Positions 1-7,254 of a DNA stretch of 23,036 nucleotides are shown piece by piece. The DNA lies in contig JBGTIS010000103.1 of the NCBI GenBank assembly GCA_041745535.1, forward strand, positions 1-23,036, written 5' to 3'. The stretch is from JBGTIS01 sp041745535. GTDB taxonomy: Bacteria > Bacteroidota > Bacteroidia > Cytophagales > Cyclobacteriaceae. The notes beneath the pieces were generated by a model, which did no database searches, was not told the DNA's origin, and was given only the letters and a program-made list of their open reading frames with translations. Position 1 is the first letter of the stretch, and every line of letters begins with the position of its first letter. A program made the position numbers and the translations under genes.

Positions 1-146
1 CGTTTGGTGTACTAAGCATGTAAGTTCAGTGGCCATGGAGCACCGCTTGCCCACTGATCCAACCATTTCAATGGCATGACAGTGGTTTTTCACTATTTTT
101 TCTACCTGCTAAACCGAAAAAACACGCTTAACCCCTACCCATTTAA

Positions 147-290
147 AAGTTCCGGAGTAAAAAAATAACTCCAAAGAGTCCTCTATCCTATGCAGAATTG
201 GTAAAAAGTGGAAACACCGTACAATATGAGTGGGAAAAGGTACATGAAACAGGAGTTGGTGTTTTAACCTATACTTACCAAATGGCATGA
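147..290 (+). pseudogene. C-terminal coding remnant, unknown family
   Basis: This 47-residue frame has no start codon and is closed upstream by a TAA at 144. Its composition looks protein-like and it ends naturally: it reads ...SYAELVKSGNTVQYEWEKV... and finishes VLTYTYQMA before TGA at 288. I do not recognise the family. Its position, just before the palindromic repeat and the array, suggests the 3' end of a cassette gene that lost its 5' part. It could also be a chance open frame. Confidence 0.35.
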
Positions 291-365
291 ATACGGTACG
301 GCAGCACAGCCTTCGGGATGGGCACAGCGATAGGTATACAATAAGGTGTGTTCAAAACAGATTTT

Positions 366-540
366 TAAGTAAGTGGACAGAAATTTTCAAGTGTCCCCGG
401 ATGTGCGTGTGTTTAGTGTTTGGCCTATTCCGGGGCCCCATTCAGGGATGCCGGGTGCCGGCCACCGGAATTCGCCGTGTCGGCCGATATCGCTCATCCG
501 GCAAGGAGTACTTTATTACTTTTGCGCTTGTACTTATTTA
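366..540. repeat. Palindromic GC-rich repeat, copy A
   Basis: A GC-rich block in AT-rich surroundings. It contains CCGGGGCCCCATTCAGGGAT at about 431-450, then several CCGG/GGCC motifs, and ends with a block at 492-524 (CTCATCCGGCAAGGAGTA... ...TTATTACTTTTGC) that recurs with 3 mismatches over 33 nt at 7213-7244. The outer arms (near AAGTAAGT at 368 and ACTTATTTA at 532) are weakly complementary. It resembles a small non-coding MITE- or REP-like element. No ORF inside is credible. Confidence 0.6.
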
Positions 541-730
541 TATCTAGAAACGGCTTACTAAGTATTGCTTCATATTAGAACAATAATTATATTGATCCGC
601 CCTACTAAACAAAAAGCATATAGGGAATTTATTTATCTAAGAAATATAATGAGAGCAGCCAAAAAAACACTTTTAAGCTTATGGTACATCAAAAGTTACA
701 CCATACGCCCTTTGGTGGTTATCCCCGTTA

Positions 731-800
731 TTGGTGTATAACCGCTATTACAGTATAGTGAAAATAACCGCAATAGCGGTTATTGAGATGTTGGCGGGCA
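731..800 (+). repeat. attC-like site 0 (right half clear)
   Basis: A perfect 12-bp inverted repeat, ATAACCGCTATT (738-749) with AATAGCGGTTAT (772-783), is followed by GTTGGCGGGC at 790. That right end is the complement of the CCCGCCAAC that opens the next site at 1603. The structure sits directly before the gene at 808, as an attC of the preceding cassette would. The outer left arm cannot be defined, so the 5' boundary is uncertain. Confidence 0.5.
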
Positions 801-807
801 TACTAAG

Positions 808-1593
808 ATGAGGAAACTAACATACATATTGATTTTATTTTCCTTGATTTCAATAAATCAAAGAGCATTTGGGACTGCTCAGATTCCTGACTTCTTGATT
901 TATGAAGGAGATACTCTTTCAATCTATGCAAATCCACTTGAAAGCTATTTTGAAAATAACACAAGACCAGATAGTTTATTTGCCGAAATTGGTTATAACT
1001 CGACAGCTTGTTGGAGAGGTTACATAGCTTACTGGGAATTGAAAAATGACAGCTTGTACTTGCTTGAAGTTCAAGGAGACTCAACCAATATTGATTTGGC
1101 ACTTATTTTCAAGGATAGAGAGACCGATGATAAAATCTTTGCTGACTGGTATAGTTATTCAATCTTAAACCCATACGGAACATTGCTCCATTACGAGCAT
1201 ATGGGATACGGTTCGATTTATGAGTTTGAGAAGGAATTTGTATTTGAAAATGGGATTCATACAGACACAAAGATTTACGATAACTCAAAGTCAAGAAAAA
1301 GTAAATACACGGAGAATCCTGAATTACTAAAGAAATATATTAAAGACAATATTAACTATTCAAATATCACTACTGAACCTTATGAAAAAGCGAGAGTATT
1401 TGTGCAAATTTTAAGAGTAACAGAAGTCGGAAAAATTGATAGCGTTAATGTAATTCGTGGTTGGGATAATGAAAGAGACAAGGAAGCTGTTAGAGTTGTG
1501 AAATCTATTCCAGAATGGGATGTTTTATACAGGCACGGAGAACAATTTAACCTTATTTGGACCATACCAGTGATATTCGGAAAAGAAGAATAA
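808..1593 (+). CDS. Exported protein with TonB C-terminal-like domain
   Basis: The 261-residue protein starts with a signal peptide (RKLTYILILFSLISINQRAFG, residues 2-22), placing it in the periplasm or on the outer surface. The central part is not recognised. The last ~75 residues (VFVQILRVTEVGKIDSVNVI, then a DKEAVRVVKSIPEWD segment and a final IPVIF strand) match the TonB C-terminal fold as found in many Bacteroidota proteins that are not true TonB energy transducers: there is no N-terminal membrane anchor plus Pro-rich linker. It lies between attC-like sites 0 and 1 and is probably the only gene of its cassette. A second protein of this type is encoded at 6520-6953. Physiological role unknown. 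Confidence 0.75.
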   Translation: MRKLTYILILFSLISINQRAFGTAQIPDFLIYEGDTLSIYANPLESYFENNTRPDSLFAEIGYNSTACWRGYIAYWELKNDSLYLLEVQGDSTNIDLALIFKDRETDDKIFADWYSYSILNPYGTLLHYEHMGYGSIYEFEKEFVFENGIHTDTKIYDNSKSRKSKYTENPELLKKYIKDNINYSNITTEPYEKARVFVQILRVTEVGKIDSVNVIRGWDNERDKEAVRVVKSIPEWDVLYRHGEQFNLIWTIPVIFGKEE

Positions 1594-1602
1594 AAAGTAC
1601 GA

Positions 1603-1734
1603 CCCGCCAACAATGTGTAAAAAGCATTGGGCAGTAAGTAATAGATTGAAATTGAGTAAAAATAATAAACATATCAGCGGTTTGAAAGTGAAGTGTTTTG
1701 AAATGCCCAACGCTTCTTACACGAGCCGTTAGGC
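1603..1734 (+). repeat. attC-like recombination site 1
   Basis: The site begins 10 bp after the stop codon of the upstream gene. Left arm: CCGCCAAC (about 1604-1611) then GTGTAAAAAGCATTGGGC (from 1615). Right arm: GCCCAACGCTTCTTACAC (1705-1722) then GTTAGGC (1728-1734). The arms pair imperfectly over about 30 nt with unpaired bases, and the R' box fits GTTRRRY exactly. Total length of about 132 nt is within the usual attC range. Confidence 0.65.
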
Positions 1735-1811
1735 TCAATTGTGTATTCGACGAATAATTCGTTAATTGTGAATACTAATTCTAATAAATTCGTTATGATA
1801 GAAAAACTTCT

Positions 1812-2540
1812 ATGACGTACAACAATCCACCAATTGTAGAAGCGATTTTTGATATCCGAGTGAATAATACAGAGATATCAAATCTTAGCCAAATTGAAGA
1901 GCTCAAGAATTCGATCCTAAAGGATTTTCCAATTGCGAATAAAAGAATTAATTTTGAAGGAAAAATTGAGCTAAATACAAAAGATGATAACCTTTCAAGT
2001 AGTCATCAGACAAATGCTACAGGATTCATTTTTAGTAATAAAGTGAACAATCGAAAAATCCAATTTCGTACGGACGGTTATACTTGTAATTTTCTGAAAC
2101 CTTATACCAACTGGTCGGAATTTTCAGAACTAGCATTTTTATATTGGGATAAATATAAAGAGTTTGCTGAACCTAGTGCTGTAACCCGAATCGCTCTTAG
2201 GTTTATCAACAAAATAGAGATTCCACTCAAAGAATTTAAATTTGAAACATACTTAAATAATGTTCCAAGGATACCTAAAAGTTTTCCTCAAACTTTTCAC
2301 AGATTCTTTAATCAAATGCAAATCCCATGTGGATACAAGAATACTGAGGCCATTATAAGTCAAACATTTGAAAATCCAGAATCGAACTATCTGCCATACA
2401 TAATGGATATTGATGTATTTCATCAAATAATTATGTTGGCTAATGAAGATTTTCATAAAGAGTTCGATCAATTGAGAATATTTAAAAACAGAATATTTGA
2501 GGATTTAATAACTGATAAAACTAGAGAACTATTTAACTAA
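1812..2540 (+). CDS. TIGR04255 family protein
   Basis: The 242-residue cytosolic protein opens with the hallmark of the TIGR04255 family (PPIVEAIFDIRV, residues 6-17). This family of unknown function has been seen by annotators mainly in accessory regions. Further family-like features are the mid-protein SAVTRIALRFINKIEIPL segment and the C-terminal FHKEFDQLRIFKNRIFEDLI helix. There is no signal peptide or membrane segment. The ATG at 1812 is followed at once by family-like sequence. It is the first gene of a tight three-gene unit (7 nt to the next gene) inside one cassette, flanked by attC-like sites 1 and 2. Biochemical activity is unknown. Confidence 0.75.
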   Translation: MTYNNPPIVEAIFDIRVNNTEISNLSQIEELKNSILKDFPIANKRINFEGKIELNTKDDNLSSSHQTNATGFIFSNKVNNRKIQFRTDGYTCNFLKPYTNWSEFSELAFLYWDKYKEFAEPSAVTRIALRFINKIEIPLKEFKFETYLNNVPRIPKSFPQTFHRFFNQMQIPCGYKNTEAIISQTFENPESNYLPYIMDIDVFHQIIMLANEDFHKEFDQLRIFKNRIFEDLITDKTRELFN

Positions 2541-2547
2541 TAGATTT

Positions 2548-2967
2548 ATGAATACAGTATTTGAACAGGGTTCGTCAACCGTCACAAAGGAAGCAAAATA
2601 TGTTAGGCAGGTTGGAGAAGTATCTTACCAAGATTTCATATCTAATAGTGTTTACTTAAGAAACGAATTCGAAAAATCGCTAAAAGATTACTTTGAAATT
2701 TCGAAAAATCTATGGTTAGAAGAAACTAAACTTAGCTCAAATGTTTTCATGACTTTGAATCACCCAGCTCATTTAAATATCATAAAATTAGGTAAGGTTA
2801 TTTTACCACTAATTTTCAAAGATTTATCTGACCACAAGAACCATTGGTTTTTTGCATTATCAAGCATTACTGGACAGAATCCAGTTAAACCTTCTAGTGC
2901 TGGCAATCTTGATAAAATAATTCAAGATTGGTTGGAATGGGGAAAACAAGAAAATTACACTGATTAA
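2548..2967 (+). CDS. Unrecognised protein, middle gene of the cassette
   Basis: This 139-residue soluble protein has no named domain that I can assign. The N-terminal half is mostly helical and charged. The C-terminal half (NHPAHLNIIKLGKVILPLIF, then HKNHWFFALSSITGQNPVKP and a WLEWGKQENY end) resembles an unnamed family I associate, from general knowledge of annotated genomes, with DUF7689-like genes directly downstream. The next ATG is in the same reading frame, one codon after this stop (TAA CAA ATG), so translation is probably coupled. The linkage suggests that the two proteins act together. Confidence 0.6.
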   Translation: MNTVFEQGSSTVTKEAKYVRQVGEVSYQDFISNSVYLRNEFEKSLKDYFEISKNLWLEETKLSSNVFMTLNHPAHLNIIKLGKVILPLIFKDLSDHKNHWFFALSSITGQNPVKPSSAGNLDKIIQDWLEWGKQENYTD

Positions 2968-2970
2968 CAA

Positions 2971-3396
2971 ATGGTGATTTTCAGAGAATTTCCAAACTCT
3001 GCAAGTGATCCCTTTATCGAGACCAGTGAGGTAACTCCAATTTATAATTGCATTGCTTGGGCAGCGGGCAATACCTCAAAGTGGTATGAGCCTGATCCTC
3101 TGGGGATTTACTACTGGCCTTCTGCAATCCCAAGAGAGTACACAGTTTCAGCATATGTTCAGTTATATGAATTACTTGGTTACCAAAAATGCAGCAATGG
3201 GAATCTCGAACCAAACTTCGACAAAGTGGCAGTTTTTGCCAAAAAATCAATACCTACACATGCTGCAAAGCAACTATCAAATGGCTTATGGTCATCAAAA
3301 CTTGGAAAAAATATTGATGTATCTCATTCGCTATTTGCGATTGAAAATGGACATTATGGAAATGTTGTCCAATTTCTAAGAAGAAAGAAGAATTGA
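2971..3396 (+). CDS. DUF7689-like protein
   Basis: A 141-residue protein with the pattern YNCIAWAAGNTSKWYEPD (residues 26-43) followed by YYWP and a long central segment. The C-terminal part has VSHSLFAIENGHYGNVVQFL. The conserved Cys28 and a late His (HS or GHYGN) could in principle form a papain/NlpC-like Cys-His pair, but this is a guess from spacing only. There is no signal peptide. It is the last gene of the TIGR04255-led trio and is followed immediately by an attC-like site whose left box starts at the base after its stop codon. Confidence 0.6.
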   Translation: MVIFREFPNSASDPFIETSEVTPIYNCIAWAAGNTSKWYEPDPLGIYYWPSAIPREYTVSAYVQLYELLGYQKCSNGNLEPNFDKVAVFAKKSIPTHAAKQLSNGLWSSKLGKNIDVSHSLFAIENGHYGNVVQFLRRKKN

Positions 3397-3513
3397 GCCT
3401 AACATACGCTAAAAATCCATAGGCTATTGAGCTACTTGTAAAGAGCATTTGAAACATATACTTTTATGGATATAATAGACGGCAAGCCTACGGATTTTAG
3501 CGTGGCGTTAACC
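3397..3513 (+). repeat. attC-like recombination site 2
   Basis: Left arm: GCCTAAC (3397-3403, a perfect RYYYAAC box) followed by ATACGCTAAAAATCCATAGG. Right arm: CCTACGGATTTTAGCG (3487-3502) followed by GTTAACC (3507-3513). The arms pair over about 20 bp with one bulge and one or two mismatches. The R' box deviates from GTTRRRY at one base. It starts directly after the TGA of the upstream gene. Confidence 0.65.
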
Positions 3514-3547
3514 GCAATGTTCGAATAAAATCGTAAATCATGTTAAT

Positions 3548-4096
3548 ATGGAAAAGGTTATATTACTTCGATTTCCCATTCTGTTACTGTTCCTAGCTGT
3601 TTCCTGCAAACAACCAACAGCTAAAACAGAATGGACAATGACTTCAGATAAATCAACATGGCCAGACAGCGATTATCTGCGTCCACCCATAGTCCCGTTT
3701 GACACCAATGATTATGTAATTCAGTTACAAAACATGCCAAGCTTTTATGGCAATCCAGGTGAATTTGGATACATTTTAGAAGGTAGCAACTATGGATTTG
3801 ACTCTTTATCATTTATATTAACAAATACCCAACCCAATTATGGGCCCCGTGTTCATGTGCATGATCACGAAGAAGCGCATATTTTATTAGAAGGAGAAGT
3901 CTTATACTATATTGGTGGGAAACAGTTGAGCGCCAAAGGACCTTATATCACACGTGTACCCGCAGGTGTTCCACATACATTTATCAATACTGGCAAAAAA
4001 CCATTTCATTTGATTGGTGCTTTTCCAAGAAAGCGTATTGTTGACAAAGATATTGGCCCTAACCCATTTATAAAAGATTCCATCGGCCAAAAGTAA
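3548..4096 (+). CDS. Cupin-domain lipoprotein
   Basis: The 182-residue protein has a lipoprotein signal (FPILLLFLAVSCK, predicted lipidated Cys20). Its C-terminal half is a single cupin barrel: motif 1 is RVHVHDHEEAHILLEGE (His-x-His, Glu and Gly in the usual spacing) and motif 2 is GPYITRVPAGVPHTFINTG (the third metal-binding His). It therefore probably binds a divalent metal at the periplasmic face of a membrane. Substrate and activity cannot be read from the sequence. It is the only gene between attC-like sites 2 and 3. A second, cytosolic cupin occurs at 5289. Confidence 0.75.
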   Translation: MEKVILLRFPILLLFLAVSCKQPTAKTEWTMTSDKSTWPDSDYLRPPIVPFDTNDYVIQLQNMPSFYGNPGEFGYILEGSNYGFDSLSFILTNTQPNYGPRVHVHDHEEAHILLEGEVLYYIGGKQLSAKGPYITRVPAGVPHTFINTGKKPFHLIGAFPRKRIVDKDIGPNPFIKDSIGQK

Positions 4097-4114
4097 ATGC
4101 TACGAAGAAACACT

Positions 4115-4311
4115 GCAGCCAACATTGCATTGGCAATAGCAGGGCTTGACGTTGTAAGCATCGGCTGTAGCACGCCATCAGCTTCAGTTCCAGCTTGACG
4201 TTAATAATTTAGCTTTAGTTGCTAACTTCAACTTTAGTTTTTCAATCTGGCTTCGGTTGTGGGCTGACAGTTATAAAATGCCCCGCCATCGCCAATGCGA
4301 AACCGTTAGAC
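4115..4311 (+). repeat. attC-like recombination site 3 (long)
   Basis: Left arm: CAGCCAACATTGCATTGGCA followed by ATAGCAGGGC. Right arm: GCCCCGCCATCGCCAATGCG (4280-4299) followed by GTTAGAC (4305-4311), a perfect GTTRRRY box. The GCATTGGCAATAGCAGGGC segment pairs with the right arm at 16 of 19 positions. At about 197 nt it exceeds the usual attC length; the extra bases lie in the loop, which is rich in AGCTT/CTTCAGTT-type sub-repeats. Confidence 0.6.
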
Positions 4312-4368
4312 GTCATGTTGTGGAGACATCCTAAAAATCAAACTTCATTTTGACATAACATAAAAACG

Positions 4369-5211
4369 ATGATTTGTAAACGAGTACTTCCAAGCCCCGA
4401 ACTGCGGAATTTCCTTAAGGAGTACTTGACAATCCACTATGTTTTTGAGCCAAATGCAATCGTTCCACCAAAAGTATATCCAGTGAACCCCGAAGAAGGG
4501 ATACGATTTTTAGTTAGAGGTAATCTATTTTCTCAATGCCCTGATTTGGGAACGTATGAAAAAAGACCGACTATAACAATTTTCGGGCAACCCAACCGCC
4601 GTCAAAATCTATTTACAACCCCTGAATATTTCATGATTCACATACGGTTTCAGCCTGGCGGATTGTTCAAATTGTTGAGAATACCAATGACCGAACTCGT
4701 TGACCAAAATATTGATGCCGAATTAATTATTGGACAAGAGATAAAGGAAGTGCAAGACAAATTAACAAAGGCGAAAAGTTATGATGCGATGTTTTTGATT
4801 TTGAACAACTATTTTCAAAAGAAAGTTAGGCAAATAAAAGGTAATAACCAGCCAATTGACAGAATTGGGCAAATGATTTTATACAACCCGCAAAGTTTTA
4901 ATTTAGAGAAAACGGCAAAAGATGCCTGCCTTAGCCATCGCCAATTTGAAAAAAGGTTTACTCAGCAAGTTGGATTAACCCCTAAATATTATGCACGCAT
5001 TTGCCGATTTTATCAAGCGTACGAATTGAAAGAATATCAACCAAACCTTGATTGGCTAAGCATTGCAATACAAACAGGATATACCGATTATCAGCATCTT
5101 GCGAAAGACTTTAAACAATTTGCGGGTGCAACGCCAAATGCTTTGATACAAGAAAGTATAAACAATCCTGAAAGAAAGTTCGATATTTCAAAAGATTTTC
5201 GGGGAGTTTAA
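4369..5211 (+). CDS. AraC-type transcriptional regulator
   Basis: The 280-residue protein has an N-terminal ligand-sensing region (residues ~1-150, resembling the DUF6597-type domain seen in Bacteroidota AraC proteins) and a C-terminal double helix-turn-helix (residues ~165-265). The HTH is marked by FNLEKTAKDACLSHRQFEKR and LSIAIQTGYTDYQHLAKDFK, the latter being the second recognition region, followed by the GATPNAL end. It is the first gene of a three-gene unit with a cupin (5289) and a SnoaL-like lipoprotein (5844), so it may control those two. A regulator carried within an apparent cassette is unusual. Confidence 0.8.
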   Translation: MICKRVLPSPELRNFLKEYLTIHYVFEPNAIVPPKVYPVNPEEGIRFLVRGNLFSQCPDLGTYEKRPTITIFGQPNRRQNLFTTPEYFMIHIRFQPGGLFKLLRIPMTELVDQNIDAELIIGQEIKEVQDKLTKAKSYDAMFLILNNYFQKKVRQIKGNNQPIDRIGQMILYNPQSFNLEKTAKDACLSHRQFEKRFTQQVGLTPKYYARICRFYQAYELKEYQPNLDWLSIAIQTGYTDYQHLAKDFKQFAGATPNALIQESINNPERKFDISKDFRGV

Positions 5212-5288
5212 AAGAACAACGATTTTTTACCACCAAACCTGCTTACAAACATTTGATATTTGCATTAACTAATTTAAGCGACATTATA

Positions 5289-5744
5289 ATGCAAGCATCA
5301 TTTATTCTCAAAGAAGCCGAAAGCAGACAACAATACAATTTGTTAGGACATCCCGCTTTACTCAAAGTTGGCGCAAACAACACACAAGGACAATTAAGTT
5401 TGTTCACAGGTGAGTATCACAAAAACCAAGGACCGCCTTTGCACCTTCACGCTGTGGACGAAACATTTTATATTTTAGAAGGAGAGTTTATTTTTCAAGC
5501 AGGCGACACAAGAATTACGGCGGTTACCGGTGATACCGTTTTTGTACCAAGAAATATGCCTCACACCTACCTCACAATTAGTGAAACAGGAAGAATGCTG
5601 TTTATGGTAAATCCAACTGGGCAGATAGAGAAATTATTTGAAAAACTCAGCTCGTTTAAAGAGATGCCCACCATTGAGGAGTTAACAATATTACATGAAA
5701 CATATGGACTCACTATTCTTGGACTTCCAATAACAGAAGAATGA
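5289..5744 (+). CDS. Cytosolic cupin-domain protein
   Basis: I chose the ATG at 5289 (MQASFILKEAESRQQY) over an in-frame TTG at 5253, because the upstream 12 residues look untranslated. The protein has 151 residues. A complete cupin barrel is visible: motif 1 GPPLHLHAVDETFYILEGE gives His-x-His, Glu and Gly, and motif 2 GDTVFVPRNMPHTYLT gives the last His. A C-terminal helical tail follows (KLFEKLSSFKEMPTIEEL). No signal peptide. Proteins of this layout are often annotated as quercetin dioxygenase-like cupins, but the substrate cannot be assigned. It lies 77 bp after the AraC gene. Confidence 0.75.
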   Translation: MQASFILKEAESRQQYNLLGHPALLKVGANNTQGQLSLFTGEYHKNQGPPLHLHAVDETFYILEGEFIFQAGDTRITAVTGDTVFVPRNMPHTYLTISETGRMLFMVNPTGQIEKLFEKLSSFKEMPTIEELTILHETYGLTILGLPITEE

Positions 5745-5843
5745 ACAGTTTATTAAATCTACTTAGAATAAGCTAAAGTCACCACTCTCAATTCAGGTAT
5801 TATCTTAAGATAAAATACATACAAAAAAATAAAACAAATCAAA

Positions 5844-6383
5844 ATGAAAAAGCTATTGATTAGTGTAGCCGCTCTTCTTTTCCTTGCAGGTTGTAACAAT
5901 AATAAACCAGCCTCTGAAACTATGCCCGAAAAAAGCAATCCTACTTTAGAGGAAAATACACAAGAAACCAAAGAAGAGCAAAATAAGCAAATCGCACTTA
6001 CCTGTATAAGGGCGTGGAGTAATGGGAACATAGATGAAATCGTAAAACATCTTGCTAAAAATACCGCGGATTTAGGAGATGAAAGTACACCACCTGCAAG
6101 AGGGATAGACAGTGTAAAATATTTTATGAAATTGTGGAATTCCTCAGTTAAAAATTATAAATCAGATAATGAGCTGGCTGTTGCAGATGGTAATTATGTT
6201 TTTGTATACGCTGGCTGGAGTGGAACTTTCAAAAATGATTTTATGGGAATGAAAACAACTGGAAAATCTTTCAAGTTTAAGGATGTTGATATTTTTAAGT
6301 TTGATGATGAGAGTAAAATAACTGAACACAGGGCAGTTCACTTTAGTACAGTTTTGAAACAACTTGCTTCTCAAGCAAGATAA
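5844..6383 (+). CDS. SnoaL/NTF2-like lipoprotein
   Basis: The 179-residue protein begins MKKLLISVAALLFLAGC, a textbook lipobox with Cys17 as the predicted lipidation site. A low-complexity, Glu- and Asn-rich linker (residues 18-50) follows, then an NTF2-like domain (residues ~50-170): ALTCIRAWSNGNIDEIVKHL, a long central ADGNYVFVYAGWSGTFKN strand pair and FKFKDVDIFKFDDESKITEH. This is the layout of SnoaL-like/ester-cyclase fold proteins. It probably binds a small ligand at the cell envelope. Last gene before attC-like site 4. Confidence 0.75.
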   Translation: MKKLLISVAALLFLAGCNNNKPASETMPEKSNPTLEENTQETKEEQNKQIALTCIRAWSNGNIDEIVKHLAKNTADLGDESTPPARGIDSVKYFMKLWNSSVKNYKSDNELAVADGNYVFVYAGWSGTFKNDFMGMKTTGKSFKFKDVDIFKFDDESKITEHRAVHFSTVLKQLASQAR

Positions 6384-6431
6384 TAATTGTTGCCTAACAG
6401 AAACAAAAGTTTCCCTAAATAGAACACGAAC

Positions 6432-6509
6432 GCACAACATGCGGTTTTGTGCAAGTGGGGCAGACGGAATGCTATTTCCCCACCTGCACAAAGCCGTTAA
6501 CCGTTAGGT
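6432..6509 (+). repeat. attC-like recombination site 4
   Basis: Left arm: GCACAACATGCGGTTTTGTG followed by CAAGTGGGG. Right arm: CCCCACCTGCACAAAGCCGT (6478-6497) followed by GTTAGGT (6503-6509), a perfect GTTRRRY box. The core GGTTTTGTGCAAGTGGGG pairs with two mismatches. A further RYYYAAC-type box, GCCTAAC, lies upstream at 6392-6398 and could be the true left end (118 nt). Confidence 0.65.
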
Positions 6510-6519
6510 GGCATTTAAA

Positions 6520-6953
6520 ATGAAAAACTGATCATCATATTATTCCTGATTGTATCAATTTGTGCTTATGGACAAGACAATCAAATTATTGATCAATATT
6601 GTATAAATAAACCTGATACAATTGATGGTTTAAAAGTTTATTCATTTGTAGACAAGCAGCCTGAATTTGAAGGAGGGATGCCAACCTTCTATAAACGACT
6701 TTTGAAAGAGATTCATTATCCAAAACAACAAAAGGAACTACAGACAAAAATTTATTTAACCTTTGTGATTGACACATCGGGAAATGTTAGAAATGCCTGT
6801 ATTTACAAACCGTATTTTGATGATGGCTTGTCAATTTTCGAAAAAGAAGCGATTAAAATAATAGAAAACTTCAATGACTGGACTTCTGGTGAACAGGATG
6901 AAAAAAAAGTACCTGTACGGATGTATTTGCCGATTATAATTGAATTGGGATGA
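6520..6953 (+). pseudogene. Exported TonB-C protein with out-of-frame start
   Basis: The ATG at 6520 is followed by AAA AAC TGA and stops at once. One more A in the A-run (5 instead of 6) would give MKKLIIILFLIVSICAYGQ, a clear signal peptide, continuing in the frame that ends at 6953. That frame reads VYSFVDKQPEFEGGMPTFYK and then KIYLTFVIDTSGNVRNACIY, a well-preserved TonB C-terminal-domain protein of the small Bacteroidota type (about 144 residues). The first in-frame ATG is 6678, inside the domain. Either this is a one-base deletion disabling the start, a sequencing error, or translation begins at a non-standard codon. It lies 10 bp after attC-like site 4. Confidence 0.65.
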
Positions 6954-7130
6954 AAAAACGCCACCAACCCCTCGGTTTGTGTCCCTAAACTCGAAGTGGA
7001 TGCAGTGATTCTACTATTGTGACAGATCAAACTTATCTGCCCGAAACATTAGGACAAATTGATGAAGTTTTGATTACTGAATTGAATAATCCGCTGGTAT
7101 TCATTGTGTAATAAAGTTATAACGGATTTA
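6954..7130 (+). other. Gene-poor stretch with broken attC and short gene remnant
   Basis: Directly after the TonB-C gene, CGCCACCAAC (6959-6968) looks like the left box of an attC, but no matching right half follows. A short coding remnant begins instead: a frame open from 6989, with a GTG at 7019, reads TDQTYLPETLGQIDEVLITE and ends ...NNPLVFIV at TAA 7109. Its family is unknown. This looks like a deletion fusing a cassette end to the tail of another cassette gene. The palindromic repeat copy B follows immediately. Confidence 0.35.
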
Positions 7131-7254
7131 AGCAGGTAAGCAATAGTTTTAGGGTATTCTCACCGGATTTATTCCGGGGTCCCATGAATGGGATGCCGGA
7201 ATTCGGCAAAGCCTCATCCGGCAAGGAATATCTTATTACTTTTGCTCACCTGCT
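7131..7254. repeat. Palindromic GC-rich repeat, copy B
   Basis: The outer arms are GCAGGTAAGCAATAG (from 7132) and GCTCACCTGC (7244-7253), complementary with one mismatch over 10 bp. The centre is a hairpin, TCCCAT (7180-7185) GA ATGGGA (7188-7193), nested in CCGG motifs. The segment 7213-7244 (CTCATCCGGCAAGGAATA... TTATTACTTTTGC) matches copy A with 3 differences. No coding capacity. Probably a small mobile or palindromic element. Confidence 0.65.

Larger units (their letters stand above)
1..730. other. Gene-poor left flank of the cassette array
   Basis: No intact gene can be supported here. The stretch holds a short coding remnant (147-290), a GC-rich palindromic repeat (about 366-540) and AT-rich sequence without clear coding from 545 to 730. 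Short open frames over 287-561 overlap the repeat, have unlikely amino-acid composition and are treated as spurious. Confidence 0.6.

Noticed and set aside
287..561. Two overlapping short + strand open frames
   Set aside because: They read through the palindromic repeat, have Cys/Arg/Gly-heavy composition and show no family signature.
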